Origin: an uncultured Eubacteriales bacterium
Lineage (GTDB): Bacteria > Bacillota > Clostridia > UBA1381 > UMGS1253
Reading direction: 5' to 3'
DNA: 27,404 nt
Assembly (NCBI GenBank): GCA_900550065.1
Contig: URQR01000008.1
Location: 1 to 27,404, forward strand
Positions within the stretch are counted from its first letter, which is position 1. Each line of letters opens with the position of its first letter. The position numbers were made by a program, and so were the translations under genes. Shown here one piece after another: positions 17,470 to 24,668 of the stretch. Under the pieces are notes generated by a model that was given only the letters and a program-made list of their open reading frames with translations, did no database searches and was not told the DNA's origin.

Positions 17470-17664
17470 TTACATCCAACCGCATACATATGCGAGTGGA
17501 AGAATAAAAATCATCACAAACAGAAAAACCGCCGTCAAGATTGCGGCCGGCGCCGCAACAACAGCAAAAAGCATAGCCAAATGCGGATGCCTGTTTAAAA
17601 ACTGAAACAATTTAAAATCAATCAAGTGCTTCATATGATGAATAGACCGCATAACCAGTAACAT
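17470..17664 (-). CDS. Small membrane protein, unknown
   Basis: This 64-residue protein has a basic, His-rich N-terminus (MRSIHHMKHLIDFKLFQFLN) and a long hydrophobic C-terminal half (LAMLFAVVAAPAAILTAVFL, then VMIFILPLAYVCGWM). That is enough for two short or one long membrane span. ATG 17664 follows AAGGAGGAGATTAGC, a strong ribosome binding site. I do not recognise the family. A KdpE-like box lies about 75 bp upstream, so it may be a potassium-responsive gene. A dapA remnant follows 25 bp downstream in the same direction. Confidence 0.65.
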   Translation of the reverse strand: MLLVMRSIHHMKHLIDFKLFQFLNRHPHLAMLFAVVAAPAAILTAVFLFVMIFILPLAYVCGWM

Positions 17665-17738
17665 GCTAATCTCCTCCTTACAAGACCATATTACCACCAT
17701 GTGTGTTAAAACGGTAAAAGCATCATTTGAAAAAAGAT

Positions 17739-17756
17739 TAAGATTGTAAAAAGACA
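17739..17756. promoter_or_regulatory. Putative KdpE box upstream of a small membrane protein
   Basis: The plus strand reads TTAAGATTGTAAAAAGAC, with AAGAT at 17740-17744 and AAGAC 11 bp later. It differs from the kdpD copy at 2 of 18 positions. An additional AAGAT at 17734-17738 is out of phase. Confidence 0.45.
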
Positions 17757-17803
17757 CGTATCCCCGTTGTCCGTGCAGCTGTTTCAAAATTTCGGTATAA
17801 AAA

Positions 17804-17826
17804 AACAGGCTCTATATGAGCCTGTT
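17804..17826 (-). terminator. Terminator of the flippase gene
   Basis: Perfect stem AACAGGCTC / GAGCCTGTT with loop TATAT. On the minus strand it is followed by TTTTTTATA. It starts 19 bases past the flippase stop. Confidence 0.85.
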
Positions 17827-17845
17827 CATTCTTGTTTTGCTTTCT

Positions 17846-19237
17846 TTATATCTTTCTTTTTCCTAACCGTGCGAGCACAACCGCAGCCACATCCTTTAGG
17901 TTGATAACAAGCACAAACAGCGCAAGCGCGCCCGCATATAACAAATAAAACGGGCATTGGCTAATCATAACCGCGCTCTGTACACTGATTGCAGTAATAT
18001 TGCACACGAGCCGCCCAATATTCCACTTAATTCTGACATATTTGCGCGTATGCAGCGCACGCACCACAAACATCACAAAATAACTCAGAAGTGTCGCGAA
18101 CGCAGCGCCATAGACGCCATAGGCCGGAATCCACCAAATGTTTAATACAATGTTGATGCCGGCGCCGAGCATTGTTGTCAGAAGCGTGCTGACGCTCTTT
18201 TTCTCTACCATATAGATGCTCGATAAAAACGTCGCAATACAGGAAAACGTCGTCGCCATAACGAGAAACGGAATATACTTCCATGCTTCATAGTATGCCG
18301 GCGCGGCCAGCAGACTTGTCGAAAGCTGCGCCGTTACAATCAAGACCGCAGCGACAGAAAACGCCAGCGCCTGATACACGCCGCACACGCGGGAGAAAAA
18401 CCGTTCGCGCCCTTCCTCCTCCGTAACGGCGCTAATCTGCCACGCTTCGGCAAAAATATTGGCGACAATCATCAAAATCGTCGGTATCTTGTTCGATACC
18501 GCATAGATACCGTTTGCCGCCTCACCAATCATATAGGTGATAATATAGCGGTCGGAAATACTGACAATCAGCGTACAAACCGTGTTCGGAATCAGCGGCA
18601 TACAATACGCCAGCATTTTATAGTACAGTGCGCGCGTAACCTTTTTAAAACTGATAAAGCGGTGCAGCCGTGTCAGTAAAAACACCAGCGCCGCACACGT
18701 AAAGTCCGTAATAATCGTCGACCATATGTACCCCTTAACGCCCCACCTAAACACAGCCAAAAACAATATATTAAGCACAATTGTCAGCACGGTGGAAAAC
18801 ACACCGTCAATCGCGTAAAAACGCACATACCCAATCGCGCGGGCAAACTGCGAGCACAACCCGTGCAGTGCGGATGCAAGCACAAACAGATACAAATATC
18901 CCGTATAGCCCTGTAAAACCGTCACCTTTGTAATGAGCGGGTCGCACAGCACCATAACAAGAAAACCGAGAAAAATCGTCATCAGGCCAATCGTGAAAAC
19001 GCCCTTCTTGCTTGTACTTCGGTCAAGACCAAAACGGATAATCGCGTTGTTAATCCCTATCGTCGCAAACGGAATCAATAAATTACACGTCTGAACCAAC
19101 ACGTCGACAAGGCCAAAGTCGCCCGTCGGCATAACCCTTGTATAAAAAGGCATCATAAGGAAAATCAAAACCTTTGAGCTAAACGCCGCAATCGCAAATA
19201 CAAAGGTATTGTTTAAAAGCCGTTTATATTTATCCAT
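17846..19237 (-). CDS. Lipid-linked oligosaccharide flippase (Wzx/MATE-like)
   Basis: This 463-residue protein has about 12-14 hydrophobic segments. It opens with LLNNTFVFAIAAFSSKVLIF and MMPFYTRVMPTGDFGLVDVL, the N-terminal signature of polysaccharide-biosynthesis (RfbX/Wzx) proteins in the MOP superfamily. GEAANGIYAVSNKIPTILMI in the middle and TMLGAGINIVLNIWWIPAYG near the end are also typical. It probably flips an undecaprenyl-linked glycan across the membrane. No glycosyltransferases are adjacent, so the substrate is open. The start ATG 19237 has only a weak site (GGTGG). It sits downstream of RNA modules D and B, which may be part of its leader. Confidence 0.85.
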   Translation of the reverse strand: MDKYKRLLNNTFVFAIAAFSSKVLIFLMMPFYTRVMPTGDFGLVDVLVQTCNLLIPFATIGINNAIIRFGLDRSTSKKGVFTIGLMTIFLGFLVMVLCDPLITKVTVLQGYTGYLYLFVLASALHGLCSQFARAIGYVRFYAIDGVFSTVLTIVLNILFLAVFRWGVKGYIWSTIITDFTCAALVFLLTRLHRFISFKKVTRALYYKMLAYCMPLIPNTVCTLIVSISDRYIITYMIGEAANGIYAVSNKIPTILMIVANIFAEAWQISAVTEEEGRERFFSRVCGVYQALAFSVAAVLIVTAQLSTSLLAAPAYYEAWKYIPFLVMATTFSCIATFLSSIYMVEKKSVSTLLTTMLGAGINIVLNIWWIPAYGVYGAAFATLLSYFVMFVVRALHTRKYVRIKWNIGRLVCNITAISVQSAVMISQCPFYLLYAGALALFVLVINLKDVAAVVLARLGKRKI

Positions 19238-19289
19238 AAATACAAAACCACCATATCTTCCAATTTGATTTACAAAACATGTCAGGCCT

Positions 19290-19394
19290 AAAAAAGCGAA
19301 AGAAGAATGCGCGATGCGGCTTTTGCCGCAGGAGGCATAGCATGCCGACAACGGTTTCTTCAATAGCTTATAAGCTCTGCTTTTGGATATTTTA
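19290..19394 (-). ncRNA. Promoter-hairpin module B (candidate structured RNA)
   Basis: On the minus strand, -10-like TAAAAT (19389-19394) precedes hairpin AGCTTATAAGCT (19365-19376). The core TTGAAGAAACCGTTGTC (19347-19363) follows, then GGCAT/ATGCC and GCGGC/GCCGC hairpins, and CGCTTTTTT at 19290-19298. The core matches module A in 16 of 17 bases. It lies just downstream of module D in the same direction and 53 bases before the flippase start. Confidence 0.45.
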
Positions 19395-19416
19395 TCATAA
19401 ATTTGAGACGGGTGCC

Positions 19417-19494
19417 GAAGAAGCGCACAGCGGTTCTTCCAAGCGCAAGAGTTCCACTCTTGCGTATTTTATCATAAAACAGACAAAGGGGCAA
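19417..19494 (-). ncRNA. Promoter-hairpin module D (candidate structured RNA)
   Basis: On the minus strand, TTGCCC (19489-19494) and TAAAAT (19466-19471) are spaced 17 bp. Next comes a perfect hairpin CGCAAGAGT/ACTCTTGCG (19444-19464), then CTTGGAAGAACCGC, and a second hairpin pairing GAAGAA with TTCTTC around CGC/GCG (19417-19439). Promoter, 5' hairpin and GGAAGAA core are in the same order as in modules A, B and C. Confidence 0.45.
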
Positions 19495-19524
19495 GCGCCG
19501 GTAGGCAAAACAAAGCTTATATTA

Positions 19525-19553
19525 AAAAATCCCTGTAAATTACAGGGATTTTT
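19525..19553. terminator. Bidirectional terminator after the 64-residue protein gene
   Basis: Perfect stem AAAAATCCCTGTAA / TTACAGGGATTTTT with a minimal loop and T-runs on both strands, 14 bases past the stop at 19567. Confidence 0.85.
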
Positions 19554-19566
19554 ACAGAGAAGCATA

Positions 19567-19761
19567 TTAGTTGTCGCCGCCTTTTGCTTCCGGCGGTGCA
19601 AAATCATAGACGGCCTTGTACGACTCAAACTCATGTTCCGACTGTGGCGGTGTCGGAATTAAGCCGGTACAGTCTGTCGCAGAGCTCGCGTTGCAAGGGT
19701 CTATCTCGTCCACATAATCACTGACATAATTCGGTCTGCGTTTTGGCGTTCTGTTTCTCAT
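19567..19761 (-). CDS. Small acidic protein with DCTGLIPTPP motif, unknown
   Basis: This 64-residue protein has a basic start (RNRTPKRRPNY) and a Pro- and acid-rich remainder: YVDEIDPCNASSATDCTGLI, PTPPQSEHEFESYKAVYDFA. It contains two Cys residues, no signal peptide and no membrane segment. I do not recognise a characterised family, though the DCTGLIPTPP core looks conserved in style. ATG 19761 is preceded by AAAGGGATGTGAATTCGT; the likely Shine-Dalgarno AAAGG is in the 3' arm of a hairpin at 19775-19791. It is preceded by a long structured leader and followed by a strong terminator, so it looks like a regulated single-gene unit. Confidence 0.6.
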   Translation of the reverse strand: MRNRTPKRRPNYVSDYVDEIDPCNASSATDCTGLIPTPPQSEHEFESYKAVYDFAPPEAKGGDN

Positions 19762-19774
19762 ACGAATTCACATC

Positions 19775-19931
19775 CCTTTGCACAGCAAAGGTTCCTTTCT
19801 TCGGTATTTGAGCCGATTTTAGCGAAGCTAAAATTACCGGCAAAAACCGGCAAAGGCTCAAAACGAGACGTGAAAATATAGTTTCACGTTATCGCTCCTC
19901 GGTATTAATTTGGCTGTATTAGACGCCAAAT
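19775..19931 (-). promoter_or_regulatory. Structured 5' leader, possible riboswitch or attenuator
   Basis: Nested pairings on the minus strand include TTTGGC/GCCAAA (19908-19931), CGAG/CTCG around CGTGAAA/TTTCACG (19864-19901), and a three-way junction closed by TTTGAGCC/GGCTCAAA (19807-19862). That junction encloses CCGG/CCGG and ATTTTAGC/GCTAAAAT arms. The last element is CCTTTGC/GCAAAGG (19775-19791), which holds the likely ribosome binding site. AATACCGA occurs twice, before and after the junction. I could not match it to a known riboswitch. Confidence 0.5.
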
Positions 19932-19968
19932 ATGCACCGAAAAAAGCAGGGAAAATCCGCAGATATAT

Positions 19969-20610
19969 TTAGAATCTGTCAAAAATAGTTCTCGCCGCCG
20001 CTGGTATTTCACGAATCGAAGACACGGCAGCGTCAAACGCATCTACATTTCCAAATCCATAGGAGGCAAAAATAAACGGCACACCTGCCTGCCGCGCAGC
20101 GTCACAATCGCTCTGCGTGTCGCCCACATATACGGCGTTTTCAATGCCATTGCGCAAAATCACCATACGGATATTCTCACCCTTACTTTTTTGTGTCCGG
20201 CCGGAATATTCATAATCAGTAAAATAGCGGCCAAATCCATAATATAACAAAAACGCCTCCGCGTAGCCGGCCTCACAGTTGCTGACCAGACAGAGCGTAT
20301 ACTGCTGCGCTAATTTATGCAGCGTTTCCTCCAGTCCGTCGAACAGTGCCGCGCCGTGCTCGGCCAAGTAATTGCCTTCCTCCACAACGCACTCGCGTGC
20401 GATTGCAAGGCCTTCCTCGTGTGTCATCTGGGTAAAAAACAACGATACAATTTCGTCCAGCGTCTTGCCCATAAAACTTTCAATCGTTTCCATCGTCACC
20501 GCGGGCAGTCCGCCGTGGCGCGCAAGCACCCGATTCCACGAAATCAGCACAGGCTCACACGCATTCCACATTGTTCCATCCAAATCAAAAATAACTGCGT
20601 TTTTTTTCAT
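19969..20610 (-). CDS. HAD-family phosphatase (phosphoglycolate phosphatase-like)
   Basis: This 213-residue protein has HAD motif I AVIFDLDGTMWNA (nucleophile Asp about residue 9), a helical cap (about 15-85), motif II LCLVSNCE, a Lys-containing region GRTQKSKGENI, and motif IV YVGDTQSDCDAARQAGVPFI. This is the layout of the Gph/YjjG group of small-molecule phosphatases. The substrate cannot be read from sequence. It is divergent from murA, with 207 bp between them holding only promoter-like AT-rich sequence. The start ATG has a weak site (AGGCG). Confidence 0.85.
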   Translation of the reverse strand: MKKNAVIFDLDGTMWNACEPVLISWNRVLARHGGLPAVTMETIESFMGKTLDEIVSLFFTQMTHEEGLAIARECVVEEGNYLAEHGAALFDGLEETLHKLAQQYTLCLVSNCEAGYAEAFLLYYGFGRYFTDYEYSGRTQKSKGENIRMVILRNGIENAVYVGDTQSDCDAARQAGVPFIFASYGFGNVDAFDAAVSSIREIPAAARTIFDRF

Positions 20611-20817
20611 GTTTTACGCCTCACAATAATAGTGTAAAATATTTTAAATTTTTTATGCGAACTCATTTTACCATAGTATTTGATATAAGTCGAGAAAACC
20701 TTATAATTTGTGTTAAAACGTGGTACAACAGCAATAAAAATTTTTACGTTCCGCCGTATTGTAGCGTATCAAAGCGGCAACAATAAAACCAAACAACAAG
20801 ATAAGGGATGAACGCAA

Positions 20818-22065
20818 TTGGAAAAAATCATCGTAAAAAAATCACCTCCGCTGACAGGCAGCGTGACAATCAGCGGCTCTAAAAACGCCTCTCTGCCAAT
20901 CCTTGCCGCGACGCTATTGTGTGATGGTGAAAGTGTAATTCACAATATCCCCCCCTTAAGCGATGTCAAGCTGATGTGCCTTCTGCTGGAAGGGCTCGGC
21001 GCAAAAATCGGCTATGACGGCAACACTGTAACTGTTTCCACACCGAAAATCAAAAGCCATATTGCTCCATATGAGCCTGTCAGTAAAATGCGGGCTTCTT
21101 TTTTGGTCATGGGACCCATGCTTGCCAAAACAGGACGTACGAGGATTAGCCTTCCGGGCGGCTGCCCCATTGGCGTACGCCCTGTTGACCTACATCTGAA
21201 AGGCTTTGCCGCCATGGGCGCAAAGATCACTACGGGCCACGGTTTTGTCGAAGCAAAAGCCGACAAGCTGCACGCAGCAAAAATCTACCTCGATTTTCCA
21301 AGTGTAGGTGCGACAGAAAACCTTATTATGGCCGCTGCATTGGCCGAGGGGCAAACAATAATCGAAAACGCGGCGACCGAGCCGGAGATTGTCGACCTTG
21401 CCGATTTTTTAAACCGGGCCGGCGCACGTATCGCAGGCGCAGGCAGCGACACACTCTGCATCGATGGTGTACGAGAATTACGCGGCTGTACCTACAGCGT
21501 AATCCCAGACCGAATCGAGGCGGGGACATTTATGGTAGCCGCCGCCGTAACACACGGAAAGCTTGAAGTACAAAATATCATCTGCGACCATTTAAAGCCT
21601 GTCAGTGCAAAACTGCGGGAAATGGGCGCAATTATTACTGAGGAGGGGTCACGCCTCACCGTCGACGCCTCCGGTAAGCTCAAAAGCGTAGACATCAAAA
21701 CACTGCCCTACCCCGGTTTTCCGACAGATATGCAGGCGCAGATGGCAGCGCTGATGAGCAACACGGACGGCACAAGCATCGTTGTGGAAACGATATTTGA
21801 AAATAGGTTTCTATATGTCAACGAGTTAGCCAGAATGGGCGCAAACATCAAAATTGACGGCAGAAGCGCCATTGTCGAGGGCGTACGGTCGATGAGCGGC
21901 GCACCGGTCAATGCAACCGACCTGCGCGCAGGGGCGGCGCTGATTCTTGCCGGGCTTGCCGCTAAGGGTGACACAGAAATTGGAAGCATTGAACATATTG
22001 ACCGGGGCTACGACCACATTGTCGAAAAATTAAAACGGGTCGGGGCAAAAATTGACCGGGGCTGA
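20818..22065 (+). CDS. murA: MurA, UDP-GlcNAc enolpyruvyl transferase
   Basis: This 415-residue protein catalyses the first committed step of peptidoglycan synthesis, adding enolpyruvate from PEP to UDP-GlcNAc. The N-terminal LTGSVTISGSKNASLPILAA, the active-site loop LPGGCPIGVRPVDLH (catalytic Cys about 116, target of fosfomycin), and the terminal GSIEHIDRGYDHIVEKLKRV are diagnostic. Firmicutes often carry two copies (MurA1/MurA2); which one this is cannot be told here. The start is TTG at 20818 with AAGGGATGA upstream. It stands alone as a single-gene unit with a terminator shared with the convergent surface-protein gene. Confidence 0.95.
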   Translation: MEKIIVKKSPPLTGSVTISGSKNASLPILAATLLCDGESVIHNIPPLSDVKLMCLLLEGLGAKIGYDGNTVTVSTPKIKSHIAPYEPVSKMRASFLVMGPMLAKTGRTRISLPGGCPIGVRPVDLHLKGFAAMGAKITTGHGFVEAKADKLHAAKIYLDFPSVGATENLIMAAALAEGQTIIENAATEPEIVDLADFLNRAGARIAGAGSDTLCIDGVRELRGCTYSVIPDRIEAGTFMVAAAVTHGKLEVQNIICDHLKPVSAKLREMGAIITEEGSRLTVDASGKLKSVDIKTLPYPGFPTDMQAQMAALMSNTDGTSIVVETIFENRFLYVNELARMGANIKIDGRSAIVEGVRSMSGAPVNATDLRAGAALILAGLAAKGDTEIGSIEHIDRGYDHIVEKLKRVGAKIDRG

Positions 22066-22074
22066 CACACAAAC

Positions 22075-22105
22075 AAAAAAGCGATGAAATATTCATCGCT
22101 TTTTT
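22075..22105. terminator. Bidirectional terminator between murA and the SLH gene
   Basis: Perfect stem AAAAAAGCGATGAA / TTCATCGCTTTTTT with loop ATA. It lies 9 bases past murA and 13 bases past the convergent gene's stop. Confidence 0.9.
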
Positions 22106-22118
22106 ATATTCTATTTTA

Positions 22119-23264
22119 TTATTTTGCCGCTGCTGAAACGTCTCCATACGCCCAATGGCCCGGCTGTAGGTCGTCAAACCGCTGCGCCGCGCCGTCGGCT
22201 TTTTTCATCCCGGTAACACGGTTGATAATTGCTACAACCTCCGCCCGCGTGATATTGCTCTCCGGCATAAATGTCCCGTCCGGATACCCATAGATATAGC
22301 CCGCTTTTACAAACGATGCAATATATGCGTTCGCCCAGTGGTCCGCGGCAATATCGGAAAATTCCGCCTTCAGGGCCGTGTCAATGTCCACCTTTGCCGC
22401 TACGCTGAGCACTTTGACAAACTCCGCCCGCGTGATATTGTTTGCACCGCCAAACGTTCCGTCCGGGTAGCCATCAATAATCGGCGTCTGCGCAAAGGCG
22501 TTTACCATTGCCCGGTGCGCCTCGTCAACGTCAGTAAACAGATTTGTATCTTCTAAATTTGTAAAATCAAGCAGTTCATAAAGCGCCTCAATTACTTCGT
22601 AGCGCGTCGCCGCACGGTCGGGCGCAAACGACGTGTCATTCGCTGGAGCCATATACGGAAGACTGTCTGCATTTGCCTTTAGTTCAAACGCCGGCGCCCC
22701 CGTCGGATTGGCGGTTGGTTTTGAAGTTGGGTTTGATGTCGGATCGGTCACAGAACCGCCGCTGACTGCAACTGTGCTCGTTGCCCCGGCACAATCCACA
22801 GGTTCTGCCCAATATTTCTCATTTAGATGCGCCGTAGAGTCCGGCACCGCAGAAAAGGTAAGCGTCGTCTTCCCAGCGGGCGCCCCCTCCTTAACACGGA
22901 ACTTATACGTAAACAAAAGGCCGTCGCCGGTAAAGTTATCATAATGAATGCAGCCAACCCTTGTTTCCGGCTTATTCATATAGCTCGGATTTGCCATTAC
23001 CATTGGCGCAATATCGCCCACAACTTCAGAATCGGCTACCGGCTCAATCACATTCTTATCATATAGGATTGAAACCATAAAACAAGCAATCCCGGGGTTA
23101 TTCTCTATGTATACCGGCACAGTGAGTTCATCGCCGGGCGCAGCATTAAATTGGTCCTCACTGTAAATCCGCGTCTGCCCCTCCGCTGCAAATACACCCA
23201 AACTGAGTGCCATACTCATCAGCAGTAAAACGGCAACCGCTTTTGCAATCTTTAGCAACCTCAT
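22119..23264 (-). CDS. SLH-domain surface protein with cohesin-like domain
   Basis: This 381-residue protein has a signal peptide (KIAKAVAVLLLMSMALSLGV, cleaved near FAAEG). A beta-rich domain follows (about 25-170) beginning NAAPGDELTVPVYIENNPGI, the pattern of cohesin-type modules. Next is a Thr/Pro repeat linker (TDPTSNPTSKPTANPTGAP) and then SLH repeats with TRAEFVKVLS, DGYPDGTFGGANNITRAEF, and GYPDGTFMPESNITRAEVVA. SLH repeats anchor proteins to pyruvylated cell-wall polymers. No dockerin or cellulase is nearby. ATG 23264 follows GGAAAGGATGG. An extended -10 (TGGTATACT, about 23310) probably drives it; RNA module C lies upstream. Confidence 0.88.
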   Translation of the reverse strand: MRLLKIAKAVAVLLLMSMALSLGVFAAEGQTRIYSEDQFNAAPGDELTVPVYIENNPGIACFMVSILYDKNVIEPVADSEVVGDIAPMVMANPSYMNKPETRVGCIHYDNFTGDGLLFTYKFRVKEGAPAGKTTLTFSAVPDSTAHLNEKYWAEPVDCAGATSTVAVSGGSVTDPTSNPTSKPTANPTGAPAFELKANADSLPYMAPANDTSFAPDRAATRYEVIEALYELLDFTNLEDTNLFTDVDEAHRAMVNAFAQTPIIDGYPDGTFGGANNITRAEFVKVLSVAAKVDIDTALKAEFSDIAADHWANAYIASFVKAGYIYGYPDGTFMPESNITRAEVVAIINRVTGMKKADGAAQRFDDLQPGHWAYGDVSAAAK

Positions 23265-23334
23265 TATGACCATCCTTTCCAAATAGCTGATTTATGTAGG
23301 TAAAATTAGTATACCACAAATGTGGCACAAATTT

Positions 23335-23450
23335 GAAGAATTGTGTTCCTGTGCAGCAGGAGGAGAGGCGGTGCCCCGAAAACAATTCTTCCAATGGCTC
23401 AAAATCGAAGATTTTGAGACTATTATACCATAAAACAAGGTAAAACGCAA
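23335..23450 (-). ncRNA. Promoter-hairpin module C (candidate structured RNA)
   Basis: On the minus strand TTGCGT (23445-23450) and perfect TATAAT (23422-23427) are spaced 17 bp. A perfect 9-bp hairpin CTCAAAATC/GATTTTGAG with loop TTC (23398-23418) follows at once. Then comes TTGGAAGAATTGTTTTCGG. GAAGAATTGT pairs with ACAATTCTTC (23382-23391 with 23335-23344) around a smaller TCCTG/CAGGA hairpin. It is the best-supported member of the four-module family. Confidence 0.5.
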
Positions 23451-23488
23451 CCGATTTTAAAAAGCGAAACGATACTGTAACATCCAAT

Positions 23489-24148
23489 TTATACCGCACT
23501 GCCCGAATTATCCTTAATAAACATCAATAAAAAGACGGCCAGCAGCGCAGCCGCGGCCTCAGCTACAGCCTTATAGGACCAAAGACTTGTTAACAAAGCG
23601 CCCGCACATGCGCCGAGGATAAAAAACAGAATAATACCATAGTATTTTAGGCTTGTTTTAAGAAAATACCGCTCCTTCATCTGGATAAAACGGTATAAAT
23701 GCTCCGTCGCGCTGCGCAGGTTGCCCGTACACATCGTCGTCGCGTACGGGATACCGCTGACAGTTCGGAAGCTCTCCACCTGCAAAGAGCATACAAACGA
23801 AATAAGTACATTAGCAAGCATATCCAGATCGCCCACTGGGATAAACGCAACGCCCGCCAGCACAGCTGCCTCTAATAGGACAACAATTTGCCGCCAATGA
23901 AGCATAGGGTGCTGCTTAAACTGCCGCTTCACCAGCTCTGCAACAAAAATGCCCGCTATAAAAGCCAAAATCGGCACAGCATAGTAAAGCGCCGCGCCCC
24001 ACTCGCCCGCCGCTGCCTTCACGCCGAGCAGAACAATATTGCCCGTCTGCGCATTTGCGAACACATGGCCGCGGCACAGATAAGTATAAGCGTCTAAATA
24101 CCCGCCTACAGCGGCTAAAACCGCACCCGTCAGATATGCCTCCGACAT
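23489..24148 (-). CDS. DUF1275 (YoaK-family) membrane protein
   Basis: This 219-residue protein has about six membrane segments and the typical opening LAAVGGYLDAYTYLCRGHVF, then ANAQTGNIVLLGVKAA, the signature of DUF1275 proteins. The central SFVCSLQVESFRTVSG and TTMCTGNLRSATEHLYRF also fit. The family's role is unknown; transport has been suggested. ATG 24148 follows GGGAGGCAA and is chosen over an upstream in-frame ATG at 24163, which lacks a site. Confidence 0.85.
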   Translation of the reverse strand: MSEAYLTGAVLAAVGGYLDAYTYLCRGHVFANAQTGNIVLLGVKAAAGEWGAALYYAVPILAFIAGIFVAELVKRQFKQHPMLHWRQIVVLLEAAVLAGVAFIPVGDLDMLANVLISFVCSLQVESFRTVSGIPYATTMCTGNLRSATEHLYRFIQMKERYFLKTSLKYYGIILFFILGACAGALLTSLWSYKAVAEAAAALLAVFLLMFIKDNSGSAV

Positions 24149-24191
24149 TTGCCTCCCGCGCATATATAATCCCCTCTCTTTTTTAGATACA

Positions 24192-24216
24192 AAAAGACGC
24201 CGTTTAAAAAAACGAC
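24192..24216 (-). terminator. Terminator of rpsT
   Basis: On the minus strand GGCGTCGTTT pairs with AAACGGCGTC through 10 pairs, two of them G-U, then TTTTTG. The plus-strand equivalents would be A-C mismatches, so it works in one direction only. Confidence 0.7.
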
Positions 24217-24259
24217 GCCAGCCTGTGCAACAATATGTGCTTTTTCGCCTACTATAAAC

Positions 24260-24526
24260 TTACGCCCCAACCTTGTTGAGCTTAAGCGCAAGCTTAGACT
24301 TTTTACGCGCGGCAGTATTCTTCTTCAAAATACCCTTTGCAGCCGCCTGATCGATCTTCTTCACCGTTATGTTAAAAGCCTCTGACGCAACAGCCTTGTC
24401 CCCAGCCGCCGCAGCCGCTTCAAACTTCTTGATCTGCGTCTTGAGCGCGGACTTTACCATCTGGTTGCGCAAGGTCTTTGTCTCAATGACTTTTACTCTC
24501 TTCTTCGCTGATTTAATATTCGGCAA
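24260..24526 (-). CDS. rpsT: 30S ribosomal protein S20
   Basis: This 88-residue Lys/Ala-rich helical protein has PNIKSAKKRVKVIETKTLRN at the start and AAAKGILKKNTAARKKSKLA near the end, both diagnostic for S20. It binds 16S rRNA in the small-subunit body. The TTG at 24526 follows GGAGGTGAACAGA, and an upstream in-frame extension overlaps that site. The TTG start is common for rpsT and linked to its translational control. It is a single-gene unit. Confidence 0.95.
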   Translation of the reverse strand: MPNIKSAKKRVKVIETKTLRNQMVKSALKTQIKKFEAAAAAGDKAVASEAFNITVKKIDQAAAKGILKKNTAARKKSKLALKLNKVGA

Positions 24527-24668
24527 TCTGTTCACCTCCAAGCATAAACATCAAATTACTTAACATAGTTTACCACAAACGATTTCAAATTGCAAGTAAA
24601 ATTTTAAAATTTCTGATTTTTTTCTATCAACTGCGTCCATAGCTTAAATTTTGCCGTTTCCCGCCGTT

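Noticed and set aside
19775..19931. Lysine, c-di-AMP or manganese riboswitch
   Set aside because: Fragments such as GAGGAGCG and CCGAAG looked suggestive, but the full conserved cores of these classes are not present in order.
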